Positions 22,918 through 36,000 are shown, counted from the first letter of the stretch. The stretch: DNA of 64,000 bases from Talpa occidentalis (GCF_014898055.3 NW_023601433.1:74011683-74075682), one strand, 5' to 3'. Made by a program: numbers and translations. The notes: a model not told the origin generated them from the letters alone.

Positions 22918-23420
22918 CTATTTCCTCTCCATCAAAAATTTGCCTTTCTCCCAATGAGCCTGCTGGAAGACCCAGAAGAGTCCAATGTTTGTAAACATGT
23001 ACTTAAATGAAGCACATAGGCTGTGAGTGTAAACTCTTCTGGAACAGTGATAAAACCGTGAAAATAAATAGGTCTGACTTAATAAATTGTATATGTTCAA
23101 TCTGTTATCCTTTGTGCTCGACAAAACATTTTCATGTGTGGAGTAGAAGGTATATAACCTGGTAGAATTCAACCTGGCAGACGTGCATGGGCACTGTTTT
23201 GGGACACTGAGTACCCTGCAGGCAGCCAAGCCGAAAGAAAAACCCTATGCTGTACCTATGACTATTCTGTAGAGCCATCCTGTTTCTCTCAGTCCTTATT
23301 CATAATGCAATAAACCTACAACTTGTGGTAGGTGTCTGCATGTGTAATTTCTTTCTTCCATTCTGCAACCTGCCTAAAACGTTGCAAGATCCTTAGTATT
23401 TGCTGAGTGAATATGGGACA
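22918..23420. mobile_element. Possible solitary LTR
   Basis: A TATATAA (23151-23157) followed 158 bp later by AATAAA (23309-23314) and a C/T-rich stretch gives the promoter plus poly(A)-signal layout of an LTR. Edges and TSD are not found, and no gag/pol remnants lie nearby. Confidence 0.25.
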
Positions 23421-23654
23421 CGTGGATTTCCCAAGCAGCAGCTGCTGGCATCCACAAATCCTAATTTTTCAATGACTAAAAACAAAGTAACTTAGTATTA
23501 GTCAAACCTAGTAGTGTTTTGCTTTGGTTCTCATTATTCTCACCAACCCTGGTCATAAAACTCCACACATTAGGAGGCTCTTTATCCATGTAATATGTGA
23601 CTAAAAGAATGGCAAAGACTGCTGGAATTGCTATACACTTAATGGGTGGGATGG

Positions 23655-23790
23655 TGAAGAGAGCCCCACACTAGAGGAATCAGATAAACCAGGTTCAAAT
23701 GTCACCTGCGACTGAGACTGAACAGTTTCTAATTTCTTCATGCCATAATCCAGAAAAATGAGAAAACTCAAAGTTTCTGGAAATCTAGGA
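23655..23790 (+). mobile_element. MIR SINE, weak
   Basis: 'agataaaccaggttcaaatg' and 'ctaatttcttcatgccataa' fit sense MIR loosely. Confidence 0.4.
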
Positions 23791-23799
23791 ATAAAAATA

Positions 23800-24290
23800 A
23801 TCACATGACCTTCACTAGTTTACCAAGCATAGATATAGTTCACACTTACAACTTGGCCTGTTTCAACATAAATTAGTACCCTATGAATTTAAGTTACAAC
23901 AATTTATAGTCTTTTAAAAAATGTTAATCTACAGCCAAAAAATTTTTTTTCAAACCTTCAAAGATACAAAAAGGCTGTAGACAACACCTGGAAGTAACTC
24001 AAGAGTTGATAGACCTGAAACCAATTTCAACCTCTGGGAAGAGGTCTGTCAGAAAAAGGTGTGTTCTGATTTTAGGCTAAGGTGTTTATCCTCTGCATAT
24101 TAGAAGGTCAGTCTCCAAACATTCAGAAGAGTAAGTGCTCATTCGAACATCTGGGACCTGCCAAGTAAGATTACTTTATAGCCACTGGCTCAGAACAGGT
24201 CAGCTGAATTAAAAGGTTTTGCAGACACATAGTCTTTTTTAAACAAAGCATATACCAATATACCATTGCTCTTAGAGTTTCATATTTTCA
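23800..24290. other. Unresolved DNA
   Basis: Nothing recognised. Confidence 0.5.
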
Positions 24291-24299
24291 CACCATGTG

Positions 24300-24420
24300 A
24301 TCTATATACTGGCTACCACTAAACTAGCTGAGAGACTCTAGCTAAGTCATTTCACTTCTCTGTTCTTCTGTCTCCTTAACTATAAAAATGGAGATTGGAA
24401 CTGAAGATCTATGTGTCACT
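24300..24420 (+). mobile_element. MIR SINE
   Basis: 'ctagctaagtcatttcactt', 'ctgtctccttaactataaaa' and 'atggagattggaactgaaga' match sense MIR. Confidence 0.55.
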
Positions 24421-24730
24421 GGCCAACACTGAAACACCATGCTCATTCATGACTGCTATCACTTAGCTACCATTTCACATGTTCTAAAAAGAAGGTAGGG
24501 GTTGCAATGACAGATCACATTAATAGCGTTTTGCTATGAAAAATAATGCCTCCTCTGCCCTCTTTGTTCCTTGTTTCCTTATTTGACAACTTTTTTCCCA
24601 CAACAGGGATTCACTATGGACTTTATCTTTAAGGAAATAAGAGTAAGACCATCTCAAGTGCTCAAGTGACAAATCTCTAAAATGATTTTAAGGCAAATAC
24701 ATGCATGTGTGTGAAAATATATTTGTGAGG

Positions 24731-24753
24731 ATATATATATATATATATATATA
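24731..24753. repeat. (AT)n microsatellite
   Basis: About 11 AT units. Confidence 0.95.
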
Positions 24754-24764
24754 AAATTAGAGCA

Positions 24765-24905
24765 CCAGGGTTCTAGTGACATTTTGTAAAATGGGAATAA
24801 AATTTTTATCATACAGGTACTAAAAGAATCAAATGAGATAACAATTATGGAAAGAGATTTGTAAATAATTCGGCACAGTGCAAATATGACATGTGTCAAT
24901 TAATG
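24765..24905 (+). mobile_element. MIR SINE
   Basis: 'ttttgtaaaatgggaataaa' and 'gaatcaaatgagataacaat' match the sense MIR 3' half. Confidence 0.55.
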
Positions 24906-25139
24906 TTATCTTATCCTATATACAAAAGGTACCTTGAAACCAAAAAGAAAAAGCCAGACTTGCACAGAGTATAGGCTCATTAAAATTTGATTGACTAAAC
25001 ACTTCAGTACCAAAAAAGACTGACTGAAAAGCATCATGCTGTTCAACAAATTTTTTTTTTGTAAATCACTTACAAAAAAAAGTACTTTTTTTGTAAAAGC
25101 GCTGGGTAGTGGGGACACACATGCCTGAGTTCTGAGAGG

Positions 25140-25240
25140 CACTTTGGATCACTGCTGCATCTTCAGCACCCTGCACAGTAACTGAGACAGAGAGAGGCAT
25201 TCAGCATTTGTGCAATCAGTGAATGAGAAATGAATCCTGT
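25140..25240 (+). mobile_element. L2 3' end
   Basis: 'tcttcagcaccctgcacagt' and 'cattcagcatttgtgcaatc' match the L2 3' end. Confidence 0.45.
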
Positions 25241-25259
25241 TGCAGAAAGGTTGAGAGTA

Positions 25260-26490
25260 CAGTATGAAGAGCTGGGACATAACAAGTGCAGTAATTATCA
25301 CAGATGATCTGAAAGAAATTCATATAGTCAGGACACTAAGGAGACTGATCAGTTCAACTTGGACTGCATTTAGCAAGTGGTAGAGAAAATAAGAAAGGTC
25401 TGTGGTGAGGAGGTAAAGCAAGATGAGCCTGAAATGACTCAGAGTTTAACTCTCCTTTAACCATAAGGTATTGCAGTAATACATGTGTTATGTATTGTAA
25501 AGTGGGGTTTAGTAAGGAGTAGATTGTGTTTATATCATCTTTGCCAGGTGTAATCCTACTGATTGAATTTATATGCCTTCCATGGCCTCATTTTCATATG
25601 AAGGAAAATAAAAAAAAACAACAACAACAACAACAAAGCACTTAGGAAGACAGGCTATACTGGCAACTTCAAAACACCAGAGCCAATCCTAGGGTCCACT
25701 AAAGATGTTAATGGTAATATTATTTTCTATAATAAACTTGATATAATGAAAACATTTAGCTCAAGTATAGTGAAAATATTAAATACCCTCAGATATAGGC
25801 AAGAGATTGCTGTAGTCAGTTCTAGCATATTCACTAGGAGTTATTAAATGATCCAAGTAAGAAAACTCTTTACTCCTGACAGTTGAGTGGATGATGACAA
25901 AAGAAACTTGTCATCCTGAAGTTGTGGTCCAAGAATCATTCTATTCTATGGGCATAATCCTACAAGAATAATTACTCCCCTTCTACCTGGAAGGGGAGAA
26001 ATTAACCCCAACTTGTATTCCTTCAGACTGCAAAGCTAAAGAATTATTTCTATTATGAATTTGATTACAACCCGCGTAAGCTGGTCAATGAAACAGTATG
26101 GTTTTGTACCATTAAAATTAAGTGTAACTTGCCAGAAAAATCTACAAATGACATAATGATAAAGTCAGAGAAGAATATTAAACAAGTTTTACCACATAAT
26201 CTATAACAGTTCAGCCAAGTCATGTCTAATTTACAGATCCCATTTAGTAAAAAGGAACTGTGGTGACAGGGGAAAGTGATAATTGTATATAGCCTCCTAA
26301 TATCATCAGGAGATTTCTTTCTCAACAGCAAAAGTCAAGCTAATAGTTAGAATAAAGGCAAAATAGGCTTATCATCATTAATGACAGTATGATGCATCTT
26401 TAAACTGTCTTACCAAGTAAGTCTGCTTGAAACATTTCATTTTAGTTTCAGGGTAGATATGTAAGTACAGGAAACAACATGGTATAAAGC
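25260..26490. other. Unresolved DNA with a (CAA)n tract
   Basis: No gene recognised. A poly(A) followed by seven CAA units lies at 25609-25636. Confidence 0.5.
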
Positions 26491-26492
26491 AT

Positions 26493-27892
26493 CAGTTCTA
26501 CAATTTTTGGTCTCAGGAACCATTTATAGTCTTAACAAGTAAAATGCTAAGGAGCTTTTGTTTATGTGTGTTATGTATGTCAACATGTAATACATGAGAA
26601 ATTAAATTACCCCCCAAATTTAAATAGTTTAACATATTAAAAGTTATAAGTCCATTATATATTAACACGTTTTTATGAAAAGTAACTTATGTCCCTTAAA
26701 ACAACAAAATAATGAAAAGTGTGGTGTCACTTAATATTCTTTAAAATATTTCATGATTGTTTAATAGAAGACAGTTGGATTTACATTATCTGTTTCTGTA
26801 TTCAATCTGTTGCAAGATGTTACTTTGACCGAAATACATGAATTAAAAACCAGCTTCACGATACATAATTGGGAAAGGGATTATTATGGATATTATTCTT
26901 TAATATGTCAAGCTCAACATTAAAACTTGATGGTAATTTTTAAATTAGTGGTAATATGGAATCTGAACATATATGAATGAATATTTTGTATTCTGTTGCA
27001 TTAAAATAGATTGGTCTGTTTGTACTCTGAGTGCTTCTTTAACTATACTGATCTATCTTGCACTTTGAGCAGATGACTATATAACATCATGTACTGGTTA
27101 TTTGGAAAATTTTATTCACTGAGTCTACAGATCCCCCCACCCATTGACATGTAATAAACCATCATTATACATTATCAAGCTCACCACCAATCTCATCAGA
27201 AAAATCATTAAGTACTGGGAAGTTGTCAAGCTCACAGTCACACCAAAGTTTTCCAAAATTCTAACTTTTCCTTGAAACACAATACATTTTTTAGAAGTGA
27301 TAAGTTCAGGCATTTATTTTCTCTCATTCATTTTTTATAAAATCCCTGCATATACTCAAGTCCGGATAACAACAGTTTTTCTATCAATCACTCTTTCAAA
27401 TAAGAAATGTGTTCCATGGAAAAAAGAACCACTCAGCTTACAATTCAAACAATTGCACAAGTGCTTTTCTTTGAGACAACCACAGTACTTTGGCTGGTAT
27501 GCAACAGGGGTGAGTGAATATAACACCATCTGGTCACAAAGAATATTAAAAAGATGTACTTAAGGGTTGAGATGCAATAAAATTAATGTTTTTTATTGCT
27601 TCATTGAAGACATTCTTAAGTGAAACTGACTCTTTTTTCCCCTTTTAACTACAAGTTTATGGCAGTGAAGAACATGATGACTCCTAACATGGTTTGGTGC
27701 TTCTGCACAGATCATGCTAAGTTACCAGCAATTTTCCCCACCACTGCCATTGAGCCACCCATGCAAACAAACACAACAAACAAAAATATCAATAACATGT
27801 TAGTAATATTATGAAAATAATTTTAACCTCATGGATTTCCTGAAAGAATCTCAGGGACCTCAAGGTGTCCATAGATCATACTTTGGGGACTG
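26493..27892. mobile_element. hAT-type DNA transposon, about 1.4 kb, decayed
   Basis: The left end reads CAGTTCTACAATTTTTGGTC followed by 'tctcaggaaccatttatag' and 'gagcttttgtttatgtgtgt'. The right end reads 'ctgaaagaatctcagggacc' then 'actttggggactg', the inverse of CAGTCCCCAAAGT. This pair is the known arrangement of a Charlie-like hAT family (left 'ctcaggacccctttac', right 'ctcggggacccc...tttgagaaccactg'). No transposase frame survives and no 8-bp TSD is visible. Exact family not determined. Confidence 0.6.
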
Positions 27893-27899
27893 CTAGTGT

Positions 27900-28120
27900 A
27901 GAGAAAAGACACTTTTGAAGTCATTAAGATTTAAGTTGTCTCTGGACTTAATAGTATGCTCTTGGGGACATTACTTAACCACTTTGACCTTAGTTTGCTC
28001 AGTTAACAAAATGACATTTTTTAAAAAAAAAACATTTCATAGACCTGCTGTGAAGATCTTATGAATTGTGAAACAATTAGCAATGTATTCAGTAATGCTC
28101 AAAAAATATTATTTTTAACT
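27900..28120 (+). mobile_element. MIR SINE
   Basis: 'ttggggacattacttaacca' and 'cctgctgtgaagatcttatg' fit sense MIR, with an A-run insertion at 28019-28031. Confidence 0.5.
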
Positions 28121-28129
28121 CTTTCCCTT

Positions 28130-28750
28130 CCATAAAATGGAGGTTATCCCACTCATATGGGAACATGCTAAGTCCAGAGAAGTTAAAGGACTGCAGATGA
28201 GAAGTAACAATAGTGGGAAAATCACTGAGAAAAATGCATAAATAATAGATCAATCTTGTTATGAAACCAAGATATTTTAAAAGGTTGTGAACAAATGATC
28301 ATATTTTCTTGCCAGTAAACATTTATAAACTGTCTCAATTTCAAAAGTGATGGTAAATACTCATCCTGAACCATTTATGACTATACTTCAGTCATTATTG
28401 ATACCTTTCCCAACACTCTTAAGAAAATCTTCAAGAATTAATTTGTTTTTTCTTTGTTCTCTATTACACACAAGATTGCACATAACATAATCTCTGCGAT
28501 TTCAGTTTTCCTATTCCAGCTGCTGGATCCCATCTGGTGTCCTTTATGTAGGACACCTGTTTCAGGAATGAGACAATTAAGGTGATGAACCATTTCCTTG
28601 TAGAAAATAAAAATTTCCCATATCCTTAAGAATGTTAGTAGGAAAGAAAAAAATGTTTAATAAAGTACAATTACACATCTAATTACCAGATGTCAAGTCT
28701 TTAACCAGAACAGATATTCTAATTGCTGTATCTTGTTTTGCTCCACTGAG
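28130..28750. other. Unresolved DNA
   Basis: Nothing recognised. Confidence 0.5.
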
Positions 28751-28754
28751 ACAC

Positions 28755-29284
28755 TGTATTAGTTATCTATTGCTATATAACAAAATTACCACAGAGTTAG
28801 TAGTTAAAACAACACACATTGATTATCTCACAATTCTTGGAGTCAGGAGCCCAGGAACAGTTTAACTGGATCCTCTACAAGGCTGCAATCAGGGCATTGA
28901 CCAGGCCTGGGTTCTCATTTGGAGACTCAGCTGGGGAGGCATCTGCTTCCCTGCTCATGTGGATGTTGGCAGTATATTTGTGGGACTAATAGCTTTAAAG
29001 TTTGCTAGTTGTTAGTGGAGACTACACTCAGTTCCTGAAGGGCACATGGAGTTTCTCAACTGGCTACTTGCTTCCACATAGCCACAAAGTAAGAGACTTG
29101 AGCAAGATGGGTTCTGCACTCTTGCATAACACAATCATATCCATTCTAAACTTTTGCCATATCTATTGGTTAGAAGCAAATCATAGGTACCATCCCCACT
29201 CAAGCGGAAGGAAACATACAAGGGCATGAACACCAGCAGATAGGGATTAAGGTATAAACATACCTAAAGAGTGTGTTCACCACA
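28755..29284 (+). mobile_element. Old interspersed repeat with TG...CA ends, about 530 bp
   Basis: Begins TGTATTAGTTATCTATTGC, continues 'ataacaaaattaccacagag', 'cacaattcttggagtcagga', 'caaggctgcaatcagggcat', and ends 'acaagggcatgaacaccagc ... caccaca'. This order matches a common ancient mammalian repeat. TG/CA ends suggest an LTR-type element, but I cannot fix the family. Confidence 0.55.
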
Positions 29285-29289
29285 GATAT

Positions 29290-29840
29290 GTTGGAAAATA
29301 CAACATGGCTAGAGGAGAGTAGGAAGAGGTTGAGATAAGCCAAGGTTAGGATAAGAAGAAATAGTGAGTTTGACATTTATGGTGGTCTATTATCAATATA
29401 ATTTATATTCATGGAGATGCAAATCAGGATGAGAGTTGAGATAGCACTGATAGATTAAAAAAAACTCTGAGTCAGTATATTGGGTACAACTGTAACAAGT
29501 ACTCAGATAATCAGATGACAATGGTGTGGCTCAAGGGAAGCTACCAGAAGAGGATTCCAGTATGCAGGTTGAACATGCAAAGAAGAATCTAGGCTTGAGG
29601 AGGAGGACTGTTAAGAAAAAGACTCAGTCTCTGGGCTCTAGCTGTGGAAAGAGAAGCCTGAAGCAGACTCTTACTCTGGGAATGGGAAAGCTAAGTAGGA
29701 AACTAAGCAAAAGTCTGGTCACAATGACCAGGTGAACAAACATACAGGGAAGGTCCAGGGAGCACCCAGTGAAGCACCCTCACCATCAATCCTCAATTCC
29801 CTGCTGCTCACCCACTTCTCGAAATATTGACAGGAGCTCT
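29290..29840. other. Unresolved, possibly old L2
   Basis: Purine-rich. Parts ('ttatattcatggagatgcaa') recall antisense L2 body, not firmly. Confidence 0.3.
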
Positions 29841-29849
29841 GTGTGTACA

Positions 29850-30130
29850 GCTTGGTTCACATAACTGCTGCTCGTTAATGAGCATTAATGTAGTTGAAGT
29901 CTGACATACAGTGCTGTTTTTTCAAACAGCACTACATCCTTTATGGACAAACTGCAAATCTGCGTGCACAGTCAGACATTTCCCCTGTTGACCCTGAGCT
30001 CTGATCACCAGATGTGAGAGGTAAAGCAGAACATAACACCCACATGTTTTCAAAAGAGAGAAAATCCCAAGTGTAATTCACAGCTGCCACTGTGGGTAAC
30101 CCAGAAAATCTACATGACCTAAAGGTGATT
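29850..30130. promoter_or_regulatory. Candidate conserved non-coding element with a perfect hairpin
   Basis: Complex, non-repeat sequence. It has a TAAT-rich part ('gttaatgagcattaatg', 29873-29889) and, 20 bp on, a perfect inverted repeat AGTGCTGTTT / AAACAGCACT (29910-29919 and 29924-29933) with a TTTC loop. The stem is too short for a miRNA precursor. Conservation and function are not known. Confidence 0.25.
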
Positions 30131-30139
30131 TTAAGTTCC

Positions 30140-30920
30140 TCTCCCTTTGCTGACAAGAAAAACATAAGCCTTGGCATTTGGTATCTTTAGTGTCTGAACT
30201 ACAGTAAAAACATTTCCTCTTCAAAATTCATTCTGCATGTGAAAATGGCTTCCTTCTGCCTTTGCATGTGAGACTTTAATGACTAAACCTAATGTACAAG
30301 CACAAAGTTAGATCACAGACACAGCAATGACAATTTTTGAGGCCAGTAGGCTATTAAGTTCAACACTAGGACATGGTCAGAAACTATCTACCTTTAACTG
30401 GGCAAAAGAAAAAAGAAAGATTCATCACCCTCAGACATAGCATCATTTTTTTTCCTGTGGTGGAAGATTTTAAGTTGAAATGAATCCTTGAAAGCTGATT
30501 ACAATGTTCATGATGACCCCATCAAGGAGTGTCTAGAAACAAGGTCTTAGCTAATTGCATGATCCTGTTTTTAGCCTCATAATGTGCATACTAAACCCTG
30601 GAAGTGGGAACAAATTATGCATGCACTTTTTTCATTTTATTTTAAAATATGCATAGATCCATGTTTTAAAAAGGCCCTTTGGCCTAAGACAATGAAAGAA
30701 CTTCATTCATAATGAGGGAGAAGCATTAGATGTGCTGACTGAAAGAACTAATTTGCTTTTTATGTTCTTAGAGTCAGACTTATGGAGAGAATGTGTCCAA
30801 GAACTGGAAGGCCCTTCTGTCAAGATGTTCTCAGCCCAACACTCAACACAGCAGGTGCGTGCATGCATTCCCCAGAGAACTGGCCACAGTCAGCACCTTC
30901 TGTGCCAGCTTGCTCTTGAG
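30140..30920. other. Unresolved DNA
   Basis: No recognised repeat. Two overlapping open frames at 30732-30995 have no recognisable motif. Confidence 0.45.
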
Positions 30921-30924
30921 TCCT

Positions 30925-31040
30925 TTCTTTCCACTCCACAAATATTCATTGAGGGCTCACTCAATCCTATTACTGCAGTAAACTCCTCCCTCTAAGAATG
31001 TAATTTATATGGTAGCATAAGATAAGAAATTAAAGATATA
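30925..31040 (-). mobile_element. L2 3' end, antisense
   Basis: 'ccacaaatattcattgaggg' and 'ctccctctaagaatgtaatt' follow the antisense L2 terminus. Confidence 0.5.
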
Positions 31041-31049
31041 AAAAAGGAA

Positions 31050-31710
31050 GTTATTAACCACATTAGGTGAAGCCAACAAAGTTCCTTTGGAAAGCATACT
31101 TGGCTATCTTATCCAAAAAAAGAAACTGAAATTGAGAAAATATTTACTTCCACCTTTCACTGTTAAAACTTTAAGGAAAGCTATTATAATGATTCTGGCT
31201 TTTATAATCCATTTCCATGAGCTTCAAACATCTGTGCATTAAACCTTAATTATTTGAACTGGATTTGATCTGTTTTTACATCTTCTCAGTTGGCCATAGC
31301 AGTGGAACTTCCTGAATGATTAGAGCCTGAACTTCCCAAAGAGATTTCTTTGAAAAGATCTCACTGTTAAATGACAAGAGATATTTATAGAAAACAAATA
31401 TAATTAAACAAGTGACTATGTTCAGGATACCATGTGTACATGATATCTATGTAAATAAATACTTTACCACTATATCATAAAAAAAGAAAAGAAATGTCTT
31501 TCTAAATGAATACAGTAAAATACACACAATGTTACAAACCTGCATTATAAAAATTCATCAAAATGCCGATATTAAACCTACCCTTTTACATGTGCTTTGG
31601 CTTTTCTAGCTCCAAATTCTATTGGGGAATTTCAGAAGGCCTAGGGAGCACAGTGCCAAATAAGAGACATGGAGCAGAACTCCCTAAAAAGATTTTCAAA
31701 ACACGCATGC
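31050..31710. other. Unresolved AT-rich DNA
   Basis: Nothing recognised. Confidence 0.5.
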
Positions 31711-31714
31711 TCAA

Positions 31715-33325
31715 ACAAGTTGCATTTACTATACACTAACAATGAACAATCCAAAAGGCAATCAAGAAAATAGTCATATTAACATAATAAAATATAAAAA
31801 TAACTTCAAAAATAATAATATAAATTGAATAACATAATAAATTTAACCAAGGAGATAAGGATTTATACACTCAAAACTATAAAGTATTACTGAAAGAAAT
31901 TATAGCCCATGTTCATGGATAGAAAGAAATAATATTGTTAAGGTAACAATGTTACCCAGAATGATCTGCAAATTCAATGCAATTCCTACCAAAATCTCAT
32001 AAACATTTTTTGCAGTAATAGGAAAATCTGTATAAAATCTCAAAGAACCCTAAATAACCAAAACAATCTCAAAAAAACAAGTTGAAAGACTCAAACTCAC
32101 CAATTTCAAAAGTTACTTGAAAAAAAAAATACCATAAGCTAAGCAGTGTGGTAATGGCATAGAGATAGATACAAAGACCAATGGAATTAGAATGGAGAGG
32201 ACCAAAATAAACCTTTACATTTATGATCAAATTTATTTTCTGGCAGAATGTTAAAAATATTCTATGGGGTAAATAAACAGTTTTTTCAACAAATGGCATT
32301 AGGAAACAGAAGTCCATTTGCAAAAGAATGTAGTAGGGCCCTTAAATTACAATCATATACAAAAACTCATTCAGATGAATCAAAGACCTATGCAAGAGGT
32401 TAAACTCTTAGAAAGAAACAGAGAAAATGTTCATGACCTTGGATTTTTAGCAGACGTTTCTTAAATATGACATCAAAGCAAAGGCAACAAAAGAAAACCC
32501 CGCCAAATTAAACTTCATCAAAATTAAAACTTTTGTACAAAAAACACTATCAATAGAATGAAAATAAAACACAAGGAATGGAAAACCAGATCATATACCC
32601 AATAAGGGACTAATATACAGAATATACAGAGAACTCCTGAAGCTCAACAGCAATAAAAACAACAAAAAAATCCCCAAACAACCCAATTTAAAAATAGGCA
32701 AAGGACATGAATAGACATTTCTCCAAAGAACATACACAAATGGCCAACAAGCACATGTAAAGATGTTCAACATCACTAATCATTAGGTGCTTTATATTAA
32801 AAAAAGAAAGAGAAAATAACAAGCATTGATGACAATGCGAAAAAACTGGAACCCTGGTACACTACTGGTAGGAATGTAAAATAGAGCACCCGCTGTGGAA
32901 ACCAATATGGCAATTCCTCAAAAAATTAAACACAAAATTATCAAATGACCCAGCAATTCCACTTCTGGATATATTCCCAAAAGAACTGAAACAGGGACTC
33001 AAACATATTTGTAGAACCATGTTCAGAGCAACATTTACAACAGTTCAAAGATAAAAGCAACACAAGTGTCATCACAGATGATTGGATAAACAAAAGGTGG
33101 TATATACATTCAATGGAGTATTATTCAAACCTAAAATGTAAGGAGATTACGACATATACTACTACATGATGTCTAAATAAGCCAGACACATAAGACAAAT
33201 AGTATATGATTCCCTTTTAATGACACGTAGAATAGTCTAATTAATAGAGACAGAAAGTCAAACTGTGGTTATGAGGGACTAGAAAGTAGTAGGTATAAAG
33301 GAGACATAGAGTTAATATTTTTTTT
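31715..33325 (+). mobile_element. Old L1, ORF2 3' half, about 1.6 kb
   Basis: Starts at 'ctatacactaacaatgaaca', the RT-to-C-terminal region, and runs through 'cttgaaagactcaaactc'-like, 'aatagacatttctccaaaga', 'tggccaacaagcacatgtaa' and 'acccagcaattccacttctg' to a decayed 3' UTR. Many indels; no useful frame. An older subfamily than the 51619 copy. Confidence 0.8.
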
Positions 33326-33329
33326 TAAT

Positions 33330-35845
33330 TTAACAAAAAGCAAAATTCTATTTCTAATGACTGCCTCATGGTAGGTAACAAATAGGATGCACAAATACAA
33401 TATAACTGGGCTCCAGAGAGAATGTTCAAATAGTGAGAATCTGCCAGCCTTGTCACCAGCTGGCAGACCACCAGTTAAAAGTGAAAGAGTGGGAAAAAAC
33501 ATTGTGGCAGTAGCCTGTGTCCCGTAGCAGCAGCTTCTGGCTGGTGTCATTTCTGCTGTGAAAAGTAACAAAGAAAAATGCAGGCCCTTTCCTGCTTGCC
33601 ATGGTCACATCAGCTTTAGTGGCAGTGTGATGTACAAGAGAAATTGGCCAAAGAGTGAAAGCAAATAATCCTAGTCAAGGAGAGGTCCCTCCTGGCTAAG
33701 CTGAGGCAGAATTTCTTGCAGGTAGGCAGCAGTATGCAGAGCTCCATTGGCTGTAAAAGGCTTATTGATCCTACTGAAGCTTTTTGTAGGTTATTAAATC
33801 TAACTCAAGAGATCCAGACAAGACTTATTACAATCCATTCACAGGTGACTGCAACATAAGGCTGCATCTTCACAGCAGAGGTAAGTTCTTTGTCTTTTCT
33901 CTGGCTAGAAAAGAAAACAACTTTCTTATTCTTAGGTGATACCTCAATAATATGTGAGATTCTTCAAAGGAGATTCCTCCACGACATTTCCATCACATGC
34001 CATGACAAATTCATCCAGGGACCTCTCTTGTATTAACGTTTTGGGATATAGAGAATGGCTGGGGGGCGTTCAGCCTTTACTTTCCTTGGAAGTAAAACCT
34101 ACAGTGCCAGCCAGGAAGGGTCTAAACATTAAGTCACATGTGAGTCAAACCAAAATTTTTTCTTTATGGGCAGATTAAGCTTCCCACAATTGTAAACTAC
34201 TGAGCTTTCATTTCTTCCAGTCCCAGGATTCTAACCCTCCTAGGTCAAGAGAAATGATGTAACAGGAAGTCGAATGTCATGATAAATACTGTGTGTGAGT
34301 TTTCAGCAGAAAAATGTTTGAGATGTGTGTGCCTACAGAGGAAGTATGTACTGGTAAAAATATATATCAAGTTTTTACAGATGTATAAATATAATACATT
34401 TTAGTATATAACATTGGTGATGCTTCTACTTGCCTTATTTAGGTATGTTCTAAAGCTAATATGTCTAGTTTTGTCTTCCAACAACCTGTTCATAACACAC
34501 ATACTGATTATACATATAGAACCTAGCATGTATATCACTACTTTGGAGACAGGAAAGAATGAGCGTGAGGGATGGGGAGGAGAATGCATAGATGAATTAA
34601 ATATGGTTTCTGCACTTGAGGAAACAACAGTCTATAGAGGAGATATATATATATAGATATATAGATATGTAAACAAATGGCAATATAAGTGCTTTAACTC
34701 ACGAGCTAACAAATTCAAAGAAAGGATCATAACATCTGAGTCCATGTTTAAATTACAAGTCAGGGGAATGAGCTCAGAGTCCTGTTTCCAAATTTTAATT
34801 CCAAATACCTGCAGAGGTCAAAATGCAAAGCTTGTAGCTTTAATTCTTCTAATTCTTCCTAGAATCACAAGATAAACCCAGTACAAGAGGGGGTAATATC
34901 TGTAGACCACAGCTGGGAACAGCGCTGGGTTCTGCTTGGATTACAAGTCCTTTGGGGGATCATGGAATGTTAGCAGTCTACCCATAGCTAATGGGGAAAA
35001 GCTATGCAAGAGCCGTAAGTAACTCAGCTCTTAAAGAACAGGCATGGCCATTAGCAAAGTTCATGAGAATAATTGTCTGAAATGAAAATATTTGTTGTTT
35101 CAAAGACTCAAAGAAGTGAACCATCAGGTCATTTACCCTTCTAAAATTCCAGCTTTGATAATATAAATGAAATAATGAAAAATGGCTGTTATTTATATGA
35201 AAGAAAATGTCAATCAATAGCTTGAAATTTTCTGGGAAGTTTCCTTTCTGATGAGATATAAAGCTTAAATACTGTTCTAGACTTGCAGTCTACCTCCACC
35301 GTAGATCATAATGTCTGACCAAGTATCCAGCAGAGAACTGGGAGTTATGAATAATTTTTAAGAAGTATTAACCTACAGCCGTGTAAGTAAGGTATTAGTT
35401 TTCTTATATCAGACAAGCCAATGATGGGGGAGTTCAAGTCGACATGTCCTTTTTAAGGGGAACTGCTGCTTTATACCACCTCCTGCTGAGAGCCACAGCT
35501 GGACATGTTGTGTACCATAGGATTTCCATCATCCCATTATAGTTGACTGAACTAGATGTAGATATCTGACTTGACAGCCAATAAATGGATAACCAATGTC
35601 CTATTTTGTGACCTACAATGGAAAAACAAAAAAACCTCCAACCAAATTAATCTACTTTCAGGAACTTAAACTAGTACACATTAAGAAAACAAGGCAGCTA
35701 ATAGTGAAGCTAAAACTGAAAAAGACACATAAAAAAATAAGTCCTTAAAGGCAGATTTGGGAGCATGGGAGCTCATGGCCAGGTCAAGATTCTCAGAGCA
35801 GCAGAGAGAGAGAGTCACACTAAGAGGCCCTTCAGATTAAGAAGG
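33330..35845. other. Unresolved DNA
   Basis: The 33380-33900 part is of mixed composition and not repeat-like to my eye. 34640-34672 is (TA)n/(TAGA)n microsatellite. No gene recognised. Confidence 0.45.
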
Positions 35846-35850
35846 GTGAG

Positions 35851-36000
35851 TGGGGGTGAGGGGTGGGGAGAGGAAGGATTAGGGTCAAAATAAGGGGGGG
35901 GTGCAATTGTATGGGGAATATAACCAAAATGAAAACGCATACATTGTGCAAATATGAAAAATGATGTTAAGAATTATATAAAATAAAGTATTAAAAAAAA
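35851..36000 (+). mobile_element. Young L1 3' UTR fragment
   Basis: G-rich tract then an 8-G run (35894-35901) followed by 'tgcaattgtatggggaatat' and the terminus 'aagaattatataaaataaag' plus A-tail. Same end as the 14816 copy. 'aagaagggtgag' before and 'aagaaggctggtgag' after may be its TSD. Confidence 0.8.

Noticed and set aside
29910..29933. Possible microRNA hairpin
   Set aside because: The stem has only 10 bp and does not extend; pre-miRNA stems need about 25-30 bp.
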